DNA of 64,000 nucleotides, from assembly GCA_014380615.1 (NCBI GenBank), contig JACMJM010000044.1, positions 1 to 64,000 on the forward strand, read 5' to 3'. Under the pieces are notes generated by a model. It was given only the letters and a program-made list of their open reading frames with translations, did not search any database and had not been told where the DNA came from. Below, piece after piece: positions 33,913-42,761 of the stretch. Position 1 is the first letter of the stretch. Every line of letters begins with the position of its first letter. The translations under genes were made by a program, and so were the position numbers. This DNA is from Sphingobacteriaceae bacterium. Lineage in GTDB: Bacteria; Bacteroidota; Bacteroidia; Sphingobacteriales; Sphingobacteriaceae.

Positions 33913-34201
33913 ATTGTACTTCCTTTAAAATTTTCGGTCCAATATATCGACTGAGCCCATTGACTGTAACAACTTCGACTTTTTCGTTTTTAAAAATCTT
34001 CTCGAATAAATCGTAGACCGCCATGAAATTATCAAAATTCTCTTTTTCGGGCTCGAAATCGATTAGAAGATCAATGTCGCTTGATTTGGATTCTTCGCCA
34101 CGTAAATAGGAACCGAACAATCCAATATTCCGGATCCCGAGTTTAGAAAATTTTGGTTTATTGCTTTTAAGCGTTTTAATTATGTTTTCTTTCGTGGTCA
34201 T
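33905..34201 (-). CDS. mntA: MntA-like nucleotidyltransferase antitoxin
   Basis: The 98-residue minimal nucleotidyltransferase has IGLFGSYLRGEESKSSDIDLLIDF, with the GSx10DxD active-site pattern. In HepT/MntA modules it transfers AMP to the toxin tyrosine and so silences it. It is the first gene of the two-gene operon and has TATATTTG, a perfect -7 element, just upstream. Assignment is strong because the partner keeps its target tyrosine. Confidence 0.88.
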   Translation of the reverse strand: MTTKENIIKTLKSNKPKFSKLGIRNIGLFGSYLRGEESKSSDIDLLIDFEPEKENFDNFMAVYDLFEKIFKNEKVEVVTVNGLSRYIGPKILKEVQYV

Positions 34202-34214
34202 GACAATGTTTACT

Positions 34215-34222
34215 CAAATATA
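34215..34222 (-). promoter_or_regulatory. Candidate -7 element of the mntA-hepT operon
   Basis: TATATTTG on the minus strand matches TAnnTTTG, 13 nt upstream of the mntA start. The -33 element is not clear. Confidence 0.4.
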
Positions 34223-34358
34223 CGAAAGGCTATCATTGAGTTTGCGGCGGCTATGAAATTACCACTAATGAGTAAATAAACGCATCCGGAAATTAATCAG
34301 AAGTTATCTGCTAAACAGCACCTAACGCAGACGTAGTTCAAAACACTGTCCGCATTAA

Positions 34359-35444
34359 TCAGATTACATAATTCCAACCGAACTCATCCGGCCCTAATCC
34401 GTATTTAATTTCGTTCAACGTTTTGAATACCCTGTTAGAAAATTCTGCCTTAGATGGTTCTGGTAAGGTGTAAAGTTGTCCTTCAAAACCAATGCTTGCA
34501 ATCGGCGCAATAGTAGCTGCTGTTCCCGCACCGAACGCTTCCGTTAATTTTCCGTTTTTCAACCCTTCGATTACTTCGGCGACAGAAATCCTGCGCTCTT
34601 CAACTTCAACACCCCATTTGCGGGCCAGCGTTAAAACACTGTCGCGGGTAACGCCATTTAAGATGGTATCGCGTGTTGACGGGGTTACAATTTTTCCGTC
34701 GATCACAAACATTACATTTGCGGCACCAAGTTCTTCCACAAAAGAATGCTCTCTTCCGTCGGTCCAGATTACTTGATCGAAACCTTCTTTTAAAGCCTCC
34801 TGAGCTGGAAATAATGAGCCTCCGTAATTGCCTCCCGCTTTCGCGAAACCAAATCCTCCTTCGCTGGCACGCGAATATTTTGTTTCAACTTTTACCTTTA
34901 GGGGTTTGCTGAAATAGGCACCCACCGGGCAGGTTAAAATAATATACTTATAAGTTTTTGATGGCGCTACTCCCAAATAAGGGTCGGTAGCAAACATGTA
35001 TGGCCTGATGTATAATGAATGATCGACTGCTTTCGGAATCCAATTTTTGTCAGCCTCAACCAAAGCGGCTATGCTCTGAATAAAAATTTCTTTGGGTAAT
35101 TCGGGCATGCACATGCGCTGCGCAGAAAGATTGAAACGCTCTGCGTTTTTATCCGGGCGAAATACCACAATTTTACCATCCGGGTGATTGTAGGCTTTTA
35201 ACCCTTCAAAGAAAGTTTGTCCGTAATGCAAGGAAGCTATCGCCGGACTTAATGATAAATCGCCGAAAGGCATGATCTGGAAATTTTTCCATTCGCCCTC
35301 CGCATAATCGGCAACAAACATATGATCGGAAAAAATATGTCCGAAGGGCAGGTTATTAAAGTCTGTTTCCTGTAAACGTGAAGCAGTAGTTTTAGTAATT
35401 TTTATATCAAGCGTATCTTGCACGGTTCCGTCTTTAAAATCCAT
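34359..35444 (-). CDS. ilvE: Branched-chain amino acid aminotransferase
   Basis: This 361-residue class IV PLP aminotransferase transfers amino groups between glutamate and Leu/Ile/Val. The ATG of MDFKDG is chosen; the preceding in-frame codon is TTG. Recognisable segments are GQTFFEGLKAYNHPDGKIVVFRPD, then FAKAGGNYGGSLFPAQEA with the PLP-region lysine, and EAFGAGTAATIAPIASIGFEG. It is a eukaryotic-like BCAT2-type enzyme, as in many Bacteroidota. No other ilv or leu genes are adjacent. Confidence 0.95.
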   Translation of the reverse strand: MDFKDGTVQDTLDIKITKTTASRLQETDFNNLPFGHIFSDHMFVADYAEGEWKNFQIMPFGDLSLSPAIASLHYGQTFFEGLKAYNHPDGKIVVFRPDKNAERFNLSAQRMCMPELPKEIFIQSIAALVEADKNWIPKAVDHSLYIRPYMFATDPYLGVAPSKTYKYIILTCPVGAYFSKPLKVKVETKYSRASEGGFGFAKAGGNYGGSLFPAQEALKEGFDQVIWTDGREHSFVEELGAANVMFVIDGKIVTPSTRDTILNGVTRDSVLTLARKWGVEVEERRISVAEVIEGLKNGKLTEAFGAGTAATIAPIASIGFEGQLYTLPEPSKAEFSNRVFKTLNEIKYGLGPDEFGWNYVI

Positions 35445-35497
35445 CAATTACAAATAAACAGATTTTGAATGGTTTTATGGTAAAAAATGCAGTGTGA

Positions 35498-35869
35498 TTA
35501 TAAAATTTTGGCAATTGCGGCTCCTAAGTATAAGCCTGTAACACTTAATAAGAAGTTGAAAAGAATATTCGAAAAGGCCATAACATTGTTTCCGCTTTTA
35601 AATAATTCTACAGTTTCGTAAGTGAAGGATGAATACGTACTGAAACCGCCGCAAAAGCCCGTAAGCATTAATAGTTTTATAGCGGGGCTGATAGAAAATT
35701 TTTCTGCGCCCAGCATAATTACCAGGCCAAAAATAACGCAGCTTAAGAAATTTGCTGTTAAGGTTGCCAAAGGAAATACCGGCTGCCAAACCGCATACAT
35801 TTTTGAAAGAAAATACCTGGCGATGCTGCCTGCTCCACCTCCTAAAAATACCAATAGCAGTTCTTTCAT
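35498..35869 (-). CDS. crcB: Fluoride ion channel CrcB (Fluc)
   Basis: The 123-residue, four-helix protein exports fluoride. It has GGGAGSIARYFLSKM at the start and TGFCGGFSTYSSFTYE in helix 3, the typical Fluc motif with the central phenylalanines. Fluc works as an antiparallel dimer in the inner membrane. It follows the SerB-like gene by 7 bp on the same strand and probably shares its transcript; no fluoride riboswitch is visible between them. Confidence 0.95.
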   Translation of the reverse strand: MKELLLVFLGGGAGSIARYFLSKMYAVWQPVFPLATLTANFLSCVIFGLVIMLGAEKFSISPAIKLLMLTGFCGGFSTYSSFTYETVELFKSGNNVMAFSNILFNFLLSVTGLYLGAAIAKIL

Positions 35870-35876
35870 TAAGCTC

Positions 35877-37175
35877 TTAATCTAAATATAAAACCCTGAA
35901 TTTAATGGTGTGGGCAATCTCTTTCAGTTCTTTTAATACTTGCTTGTCGTACTGAACGCTTACATCAGTAATTACATACCCGATGGATGAGTTTGTCATT
36001 AAAAACTGGCTCAAAATGTTGATGTTATGGTTGGCGTAGACCTGATTAATTTGGGCCAGGATACCCGGTACGTTTTTGTGAATGTGTAATAGCCGGTGTG
36101 CGTTGGCAACTTTGGATAATTGTAAGTTAGGGAAGTTTGCGCTCTGGTACGTATCGCCCCGGTTAATAAAGTCGGCCATTCTTCTAGGGATAGACACTGC
36201 GTTTCTCGGATTATCTCGAGGGTCGTCGAACACCACGATTCCCATTTCGGTTGCCAGTTTGTGTGAAAGTTGCTGTTTACTATTGCCTAAATAGCCGATG
36301 GTTTTAAGTGTTATGGCCTTACTAAGTTTAGCGTCATCAATTTTTTCGCCCTCGCCCAGAAGAACCATGCCCACATCCGGAACATATTTATCTTCAAACG
36401 TGGTTTTATGGCGAATGGAAAAGCCGTCTTTTTTCAGAATTTCGATTGACTCTTCAGTAACGTTTCCCACGATTAGACAAAGAATGCGGTTTTTTGGGTA
36501 CGATATCGCACGTGGTAACTGATTGATGTATAAAAATTCGTCGAAGCTTGGTGTAACGTGGTCTGCTTTTTCAAGAATACTTTGTCGTGCTATGTTCTCG
36601 GTAAAAGCGTAGAACTTTTGGATAAGGCCCGATTCCTTTAACTGGAAATCAGAATATCCGTCTCCTATTCCGAAAATATTTCCTTCAAGTTTCAGCTGTT
36701 TTAAGAGCTTAACTTTTCCGCCTTCTTCCGAAAGCGGGTTGCTGTCGTCATATCCAACTATTTTTCCGTCAATGTCAAAAAGAAAAGTATTGGCGTAGAT
36801 GTTTTCCTTTTTGATCCCGTACGGTAAAACAACCGGAGTAATAAATTCTTTAAACCCGCCCGATACAATCAAAACGTCATCCGAGTGGTTTTTAAAGAAG
36901 GTTTTATTTCTCGAAAATGAAGAGGAAACTAATTTCTTCAAACGGGCCACCAGTAACTTTAAATGATCGCGATTTGCCTCCAGAACCTTAACCCGTTTAG
37001 TTAAGCTTTCGCGAAAGGAAAGCCTTCCTTCCATCGCGGCGTTGGTAAGGTCTTCAATTTGCTTATAAATTGCTTCGCGGTTGGGATTGTCTTTCAAAGA
37101 AATCCTCGCTAGTTCATCTAATGCTTCAACCTGGGTAAACGTACTGTCGAAATCTATTATGTAAAAATTCTTCAT
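35877..37175 (-). CDS. serB: HAD-family phosphoserine phosphatase fused to a degenerate SerA-like region with ACT domain
   Basis: The 432-residue protein has a SerB-type HAD phosphatase domain (about 1-215): DFDSTFT nucleophile motif, VSGGF motif II and IGDGYSDF motif IV. The C-terminal half resembles 3-phosphoglycerate dehydrogenase without its NAD-binding core: a remnant catalytic-domain segment (about 225-320), the SIPRRMADFINRGDTYQSANFP linker and a terminal ACT domain (HRLLHIHKNVPGILAQINQ, SSIGYVITDVSV), which in SerA binds serine. It should dephosphorylate phosphoserine, perhaps with serine feedback. The fused architecture is visible; the regulation is inference. Confidence 0.9.
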   Translation of the reverse strand: MKNFYIIDFDSTFTQVEALDELARISLKDNPNREAIYKQIEDLTNAAMEGRLSFRESLTKRVKVLEANRDHLKLLVARLKKLVSSSFSRNKTFFKNHSDDVLIVSGGFKEFITPVVLPYGIKKENIYANTFLFDIDGKIVGYDDSNPLSEEGGKVKLLKQLKLEGNIFGIGDGYSDFQLKESGLIQKFYAFTENIARQSILEKADHVTPSFDEFLYINQLPRAISYPKNRILCLIVGNVTEESIEILKKDGFSIRHKTTFEDKYVPDVGMVLLGEGEKIDDAKLSKAITLKTIGYLGNSKQQLSHKLATEMGIVVFDDPRDNPRNAVSIPRRMADFINRGDTYQSANFPNLQLSKVANAHRLLHIHKNVPGILAQINQVYANHNINILSQFLMTNSSIGYVITDVSVQYDKQVLKELKEIAHTIKFRVLYLD

Positions 37176-37220
37176 TATCTGTGGAATGCTCCTAAAATCG
37201 CTGCAAATGTAGTAAACCTC

Positions 37221-38192
37221 TTATTTCTTTAAGGCATCGCAAACCTCTTTAATGCTGATTTTAATTGGTTTATACTTAAAATCAGGAAAACGCTCCAGGA
37301 ATTTCGCGCCGGAGTAAGCACTTTTTTTGAAAGCGTTTCGGGCGGTATCCTTTGTAAGGCCGTATTTTTTGCCGTTTAACATCGAGAGCAGTTCGGCTCC
37401 CCGCCAACCAAATTCCATCATCCAGGGCTTGGCTTCGATAGATGGAGGTGGCAAATTAAAAGCGTTCGCAGCTTCTATAAAAATATCTTTCAAATTCCAG
37501 TTTTCGGCGTTCAATAAAAATCGCTCCGCACTAACATCGCTTTCCATCAATACTATCATTGCCCCCGCTACATCTTCTACATCAACAAAACCATTGCTTC
37601 CGCTGGTGTAAAATTTTACGCCCTTGCTTAGGGTTTCAAAAATCTGGCCGCTGCCCTTTTTTCCTGCGTTTTTCCCGATAATGATGGAAGGATTAACAAT
37701 TACCGCATTCAATCCCTCTGCCATCGCCCGCCATACTTCCATCTCACTTTCGTATTTCGAAATAGAATAGCCTTGTTGGCTGCCGTCAAATTCCCATTGA
37801 TTTTTTTCGGTAATGGCAGTTCCGCCTTTCGATTCACCTAATGCCGCAACCGAGCTTACATGAACCAGCTTTTCTATGCCTTTATCAAGGCAAAGATTAA
37901 CCAGATGATGGGTTCCTTCTTTATTAATACGTAGTTGCTTTTTTTTGTCTTCGGCGGCAAAAGAAAGCAGTGCGGCACAATGGTATACCAGGGTAACGCC
38001 CTCTAAAGCTTGTTCTAAGGCGAAGTAGTCGAGGATATCAGCATCGAACCATTCGAGCGACGGTTTGCCATTTAGTATGCGAGGTATTACCGACGAGGGG
38101 CGTTTTAGGGCACGGACTTTTTTCCCGCCATCAAGAAGCTGTCTCACTAATTCAGAACCTAAAAATCCAGTAGCGCCGGTAACCAGTATCAT
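37221..38192 (-). CDS. NAD-dependent epimerase/dehydratase family protein (extended SDR)
   Basis: Starting at MILVTGATGFLGSELVRQLL gives about 323 residues of extended short-chain dehydrogenase. The nucleotide-binding glycine motif TGATGFLG is at the N terminus and the catalytic YxxxK is in GYSISKYESE. The family includes sugar-nucleotide epimerases, dihydroflavonol-type reductases and hydroxysteroid dehydrogenases. The VSSVAALGESKGG segment fits the dihydroflavonol reductase-like group, but the substrate cannot be told from sequence. It is transcribed divergently from the arginase-fold gene. Confidence 0.88.
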   Translation of the reverse strand: MILVTGATGFLGSELVRQLLDGGKKVRALKRPSSVIPRILNGKPSLEWFDADILDYFALEQALEGVTLVYHCAALLSFAAEDKKKQLRINKEGTHHLVNLCLDKGIEKLVHVSSVAALGESKGGTAITEKNQWEFDGSQQGYSISKYESEMEVWRAMAEGLNAVIVNPSIIIGKNAGKKGSGQIFETLSKGVKFYTSGSNGFVDVEDVAGAMIVLMESDVSAERFLLNAENWNLKDIFIEAANAFNLPPPSIEAKPWMMEFGWRGAELLSMLNGKKYGLTKDTARNAFKKSAYSGAKFLERFPDFKYKPIKISIKEVCDALKK

Positions 38193-38354
38193 CAAAGATG
38201 AATTAGAAATTGATCCCAAACTTACATAAATTCTTGCTGAATGGGCTGAGGTATGATTGCTGGCTAAAAGAGAGTTTTGTTGTGGGAATTATCCCAATAA
38301 AGTTGATATTTGGAGTGTAACAAAAATTCAAAACCGTAGATACCGATACCATAC

Positions 38355-39539
38355 ATGTCTTTAGCCGATTTTTTTTCGCCTGTTGATTCAAATAAGGTAA
38401 GCTCTCACGCAGAGTTTTTCACCAGTCAGTTAGGGGCGCAAACTGAAATTTATTTGCAGGAATTCCCGGATTTGGAGGCCGCGAAGTTCGATATCGCAAT
38501 CATTGGTGTGCTGGAAGACAGGAACGCGGCTAATAATCAGGGTTGTGCGCTGGGGCCGGATTATGTGCGTGAAAAATTCTATTCGCTTTATCAGGGCCCA
38601 TACAATACCCGTATTGTCGACCTCGGAAATATTAAAGCGGGGAATACAGTTTCTGATACTTATTTTGCTCTAAAAACCATCGTTGCGGAACTGGTTAAAA
38701 AGAATATTTTACCCTTGATTATTGGCGGCGGACAGGATTTAACATTTGCGCAATATTTGGCTTATGAAACACTGGATCAAAAGGTGGATCTGGTTGTTGT
38801 CGATCCAAAGTTCGACCTTGACGACTCTGAACACGATTCTACTATTGAAACAACCTCAACATCATACCTCAACAAGATTTTTCTTCATCAGCCAAATTAC
38901 CTGTTCAATTATAGCAATATAGGCTATCAAACCTATTATGTAAATCAGGAGAGTTTACGGGTAATGGAAAAACTGTTGTTTGATGTGAACAGACTTGGCG
39001 AGTTTTACGGAAATGCAAGCGTTGCAGAACCCATTATCCGCAATGCTAATTTGCTGAGTTTTGATATGTCGGCGATACGTTCTTCGGATGCAAGCGGGAA
39101 TGCTAATGCTGGTCCGAATGGTTTTTACGGCGAAGAGGCCTGCCAAATTTGCCGCTACGCAGGCATGAATGATAAATTAACTTCCATCGGTTTTTACGAA
39201 TTTAACCCGGCTTATGATTCAAACGGCCAAACCGCTATGCTTTTGGCTCAAATGATCTGGTATTTTGTAGATGGTTTTTACAATCGAAAAAAGGATTTTC
39301 CTCTGCAGCCAAAATCGCAGTACCTAATTTACAGAGCCGCTTTAAAAGATAATACCCACGAATTGGTATTTGTAAAAAGCAAAAAAACCGACAGGTGGTG
39401 GATGCAGGTGCCTTATCCGGTTGGAACGTCGAAAAACGAGCGTTACCATTTAGTGCCTTGCAGATACGAAGATTACCAAATTGCCGTTTCAGGAGATATG
39501 CCAGATTTGTGGTGGCGCACCTACCAGAAACTTAATTAG
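38355..39539 (+). CDS. Arginase/formimidoylglutamase-fold protein with degenerate metal site
   Basis: The 394-residue protein has the overall ureohydrolase (arginase/agmatinase/formimidoylglutamase) layout, but its manganese-binding motifs are not canonical. The usual GGxHS/D is GGGQDLT (His to Gln), the usual DAHxD is DPKFDLDD, and the SFDxDxxDP stretch is SFDMSAIRSSDA, losing the second aspartate. So the metal cluster is probably absent or altered. A conserved structural or scaffolding role is more likely than hydrolysis of formimidoylglutamate. The family is present in other Bacteroidota near gliding-type genes. Name by fold only; function unknown. Confidence 0.75.
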   Translation: MSLADFFSPVDSNKVSSHAEFFTSQLGAQTEIYLQEFPDLEAAKFDIAIIGVLEDRNAANNQGCALGPDYVREKFYSLYQGPYNTRIVDLGNIKAGNTVSDTYFALKTIVAELVKKNILPLIIGGGQDLTFAQYLAYETLDQKVDLVVVDPKFDLDDSEHDSTIETTSTSYLNKIFLHQPNYLFNYSNIGYQTYYVNQESLRVMEKLLFDVNRLGEFYGNASVAEPIIRNANLLSFDMSAIRSSDASGNANAGPNGFYGEEACQICRYAGMNDKLTSIGFYEFNPAYDSNGQTAMLLAQMIWYFVDGFYNRKKDFPLQPKSQYLIYRAALKDNTHELVFVKSKKTDRWWMQVPYPVGTSKNERYHLVPCRYEDYQIAVSGDMPDLWWRTYQKLN

Positions 39540-39545
39540 TAACAA

Positions 39546-40673
39546 ATGCGATTCAGAATATTTCTTATAGCTCTTCTTTTTTCCGGTTTTACCGCATTTG
39601 CCCAAAAGCAAAAGTTTGAAATTAAGGGTACTATAAATCAAAGCTTAGCAGGTAAAAAACTATATTTCGGAAGGGTTAAAATGTATGGTACCCCAAAGCC
39701 GGAAATTATTACCGTTCAGGTTAAAGAAGGGAAGTTTTCTATTAAAGGGGAGCTTGATGAGCCCGAGCAGGGTGTTTTATCGTTTAACCCTGAAGCCAAA
39801 CCTGATTCGAGCGCACTTTCATTTATAGTGGATAAGGGTGTTATCAGCGTCGCTGTTGCTGATAAGCTCTCTGCTTCGAAAGTAAGCGGATCAAAAGCCG
39901 ATGCCGACTTCAAATCATACCTGAGTAAAATGAGTGCTGATACGAAGGGGTTCAACGAGTTTTATCAAATGCTTACACAGAAAGCTAAGCAGGGTGCTAA
40001 TCGTGATTCGTTGCAGTTGGTGTTTGAAAATGCTTACGGAATTTATAAACGGGAGACGCATAAAATTCGCCTTGCTTACCTAAAATCTAACAGGGATGCC
40101 TTTGTAAGCCTCTTGTTGTTGCCCGAGATAGCGGAGTCGTCACAAAACTATCAGTTGGTAGATTCGCTTTTTAGCTCTTTGAGCGAAGCTGTAAAAATAA
40201 CTCCCTCCGCTAAAATCATGAACGAACGTTTTCAGAAAGAAAGGCGGCTTTCTGTAGGTGCTATCGCCCCGGAGTTTTCTCAGGCCGATGTAAACGGAAA
40301 AATTGTTAAGCTTTTAGATTTTAGGGGTAAATATGTATTGATCGATTTCTGGGCATCATGGTGCGGCCCCTGCCGACAAGAGAACCCTAATCTGGTGAGA
40401 ACTTACAGCCAGTTTAAAGATAAAAATTTCACGGTTTTAGGAGTTTCGTTGGATAGGCCCGGTTCTAAATCTGCCTGGCTAAAGGCGATTGAAGATGATA
40501 AGTTAACCTGGACACAGGTATCGGACCTTAACTTCTGGAAAAACGAAGCAGCATTATTGTATAATGTTTCTTCCATTCCGCAAAATTATCTTTTAGATCC
40601 GCAAGGAAAAATTATAGCCAAAAACCTGCGCGGCGAACAGCTTGACGCTGCCTTGTCTGAAATTATTAAATAA
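39546..40673 (+). CDS. TlpA-like thiol-disulfide oxidoreductase with DUF4369 domain
   Basis: The 375-residue exported protein has a signal peptide (about 1-19, ending FTAFAQ), an N-terminal DUF4369-like beta domain (about 22-125) and a C-terminal thioredoxin-fold domain with WASWCGPCRQENPNLV, so the CxxC redox pair is present. TlpA-like proteins reduce disulfides in the periplasm, for instance in cytochrome maturation. It follows the arginase-fold gene by 6 bp and is probably in the same operon. Confidence 0.9.
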   Translation: MRFRIFLIALLFSGFTAFAQKQKFEIKGTINQSLAGKKLYFGRVKMYGTPKPEIITVQVKEGKFSIKGELDEPEQGVLSFNPEAKPDSSALSFIVDKGVISVAVADKLSASKVSGSKADADFKSYLSKMSADTKGFNEFYQMLTQKAKQGANRDSLQLVFENAYGIYKRETHKIRLAYLKSNRDAFVSLLLLPEIAESSQNYQLVDSLFSSLSEAVKITPSAKIMNERFQKERRLSVGAIAPEFSQADVNGKIVKLLDFRGKYVLIDFWASWCGPCRQENPNLVRTYSQFKDKNFTVLGVSLDRPGSKSAWLKAIEDDKLTWTQVSDLNFWKNEAALLYNVSSIPQNYLLDPQGKIIAKNLRGEQLDAALSEIIK

Positions 40674-40679
40674 GAAAAT

Positions 40680-41243
40680 TTAAATTGAATATCCGATAAT
40701 AACGAACACCATACCTGCTATTGAAATGAGCAGTGCGGTTTTTCCGAACAGAATACCAAGAATTACACCTACAACAATTAGCATAAAACCAACCCAAAGG
40801 TAGGTTCTGGAAGCTTTTTTATTTTCCGGCTCGGCAGATGTTTTATCCACAGTAAGCTGTTCCGGTTCAATCTCATCTTTATGATCATCTACTGATGATG
40901 TTATTTGCTGTCCGGATTTTTTTCGGGAAGTTGTAGTCTTGTTTTTTTGAGCTGAAGCTATCTTTTTGCCTGATGATGGTTTTGAAACCGTTTTTAAATC
41001 TGTTTTATTTGCGGAGGCAAAAGCTGATGAAGATCTGGCAGCTTGCGGGTTTGAGTTAAATACATCCTTTTCGGCCTGGCGAGCTCTCGCTAAGCTATCG
41101 AAATTTAAAGCTCTGGGTTTTTCGGATGCTGTTACCCTTATCGTTACTCTTTTAATCGAATCCTGAAACGTACCTCTTCCATTTACAGCATACACAGGCA
41201 TAATGCCTGAGGCAAGCAATATGAAAAGTACAAGGTTTCTCAT
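40680..41243 (-). CDS. Hypothetical exported protein with low-complexity linker and C-terminal membrane helices
   Basis: The 187-residue product has a signal peptide (1-19), a Lys/Ser/Thr-rich disordered middle (about 60-145) and two closely spaced hydrophobic helices at the C terminus (YLWVGFMLIVVGVILGILFG and LLISIAGMVFVIIGYSI). No conserved domain is recognised. It converges on the TlpA-like gene with 6 bp between the stop codons. It may be a small envelope protein; no function is proposed. Confidence 0.6.
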   Translation of the reverse strand: MRNLVLFILLASGIMPVYAVNGRGTFQDSIKRVTIRVTASEKPRALNFDSLARARQAEKDVFNSNPQAARSSSAFASANKTDLKTVSKPSSGKKIASAQKNKTTTSRKKSGQQITSSVDDHKDEIEPEQLTVDKTSAEPENKKASRTYLWVGFMLIVVGVILGILFGKTALLISIAGMVFVIIGYSI

Positions 41244-41355
41244 TGCGGTTTTTTACAAATATATACTATAACATTATGCCAAAAAGCAAAAATATTGGCT
41301 AATCGGCTATTATATAAGCTGTAACGCTATTCTCATCGAATAAATCTCCCTAAAG

Positions 41356-41385
41356 TTTTCCGGCATTTTTAGAAAATGCGGGAAA
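41356..41385 (-). terminator. Hairpin downstream of purD
   Basis: A palindromic stem (TTTTCCGGCATTTT / AAAATGCGGGAAA, one mismatch) with a 3-nt loop lies 30 nt after the purD stop on the minus strand. A competing pairing GGGAAAT/ATTTCCC spans 41380-41415. Confidence 0.5.
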
Positions 41386-41416
41386 TCAATCGGCAATTGT
41401 GGAATCAATTTCCCGA

Positions 41417-42691
41417 TTATAGCAAATCAAAGCCAATGTCGGGCCTGAAATAACGGCCGTCATAGTAAATTCTACCGGCATCAGATACGGCTTGCTGCAC
41501 AGCATCGAACATTGTATCCTGTAAAGAGGTAACCGCTAATACCCGTCCGCCTGCGGTTTTAACTAAGCTATCGTCGAGAACGGTACCTGCCTGAAAAACA
41601 TGCGAGTCCCTGATGTTATCAAGCCCCGAAATTACTTTTCCCTTCATGTATTCTCCCGGATATCCGCTCGAAACCAGCATAACAGTGGCAGCGGTTTTAG
41701 GAGATATTTTCAATTCTTTCTCCGCAAGGTTTCCATTCGCTACGCCAAGCAGCAGGTCTAAAAAGTCGCTTTCAATGCGTGGCAAAACACTCTCTGTTTC
41801 CGGGTCGCCCATTCGTACATTGTACTCGATAACATTCGGCTCGCCGTTATCATTCATCAGGCCGATAAATATAAAACCTTTGTAGGGAATATGATCTGCT
41901 TTCAACCCGTTGATAGTTGGCTTAACGATAGTCTCTTCGACTATTTTCATAAAAGCCGCATCGGCAAACGGAACCGGCGAGATCGATCCCATTCCGCCAG
42001 TGTTTAAGCCGGTATCGCCTTCGCCTATACGTTTGTAATCTTTCGCTTCCGGAAGGATTTTATAACTATGGCCATCGGTAAGTACAAAAACAGATAATTC
42101 TATTCCAGTTAAGAATTCTTCAATTACTACCGTGCTGCTGGCTTCGCCAAACTTTGCGTCTTGCAGCATGGCGATAAGTTCTGCCTGCGCTTCCTCAAGT
42201 GTCTGACAAATCAGCACACCTTTACCCGCGGCTAGTCCGTCGGCCTTTAAAACCACCGGAAGCCTGTGAGTTTCCAGGTACGAAAGGCCTTCGCTTAAAG
42301 TGTTTATAGTAAATGCTGCCGAGGCTGCCGTGGGGATATTATGCCTTCTCATAAAAGCTTTCGAGAAGTTTTTACTCCCTTCTAATTGCGCGCCCTGCTC
42401 TTGCGGCCCAATCACCGGAATGGAACGAAGATCTTCGTCGGCCAGAAAAAAATCATGAATTCCTTTAACAAGTGGTTCTTCGGGCCCTACCAGTACAAGA
42501 TTAACAGCATTGTCGAGCACAAACTTGCGTATGCCTTTAAAATCGGTAACCGAAAGGTTTACATTTTTGCCATATTCGCCCGTTCCGGCATTCCCCGGAG
42601 CGATGTATAATTGTTCGCAAAGCGGACTCCGACTTATTTTCCAGGCAAAAGTGCTTTCTCTTCCGCCAGAACCAATTAAAAGAATGTTCAT
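41417..42691 (-). CDS. purD: Phosphoribosylamine-glycine ligase
   Basis: This 424-residue ATP-grasp enzyme makes glycinamide ribonucleotide in purine synthesis. It begins MNILLIGSGGRESTFAWKISRS, has the ATP-grasp segment VVLKADGLAAGKGVLICQTL and VIEYNVRMGDPETESVLPRI, the metal and substrate motifs. It ends in the usual YYDGRYFRPDIGFDLL. It stands alone without other pur genes. Confidence 0.96.
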   Translation of the reverse strand: MNILLIGSGGRESTFAWKISRSPLCEQLYIAPGNAGTGEYGKNVNLSVTDFKGIRKFVLDNAVNLVLVGPEEPLVKGIHDFFLADEDLRSIPVIGPQEQGAQLEGSKNFSKAFMRRHNIPTAASAAFTINTLSEGLSYLETHRLPVVLKADGLAAGKGVLICQTLEEAQAELIAMLQDAKFGEASSTVVIEEFLTGIELSVFVLTDGHSYKILPEAKDYKRIGEGDTGLNTGGMGSISPVPFADAAFMKIVEETIVKPTINGLKADHIPYKGFIFIGLMNDNGEPNVIEYNVRMGDPETESVLPRIESDFLDLLLGVANGNLAEKELKISPKTAATVMLVSSGYPGEYMKGKVISGLDNIRDSHVFQAGTVLDDSLVKTAGGRVLAVTSLQDTMFDAVQQAVSDAGRIYYDGRYFRPDIGFDLL

Positions 42692-42761
42692 TGCGCAAAG
42701 ATAAAATTCTATATTGTTATAGGAATTATGAATATTGCAATTCGAAACTAACGAACATACT

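Noticed and set aside
35448..35497. Fluoride riboswitch for crcB.
   Set aside because: crcB follows the SerB-like gene by 7 bp on the minus strand, leaving no room upstream. The gap here lies downstream of crcB and is only 50 bp.
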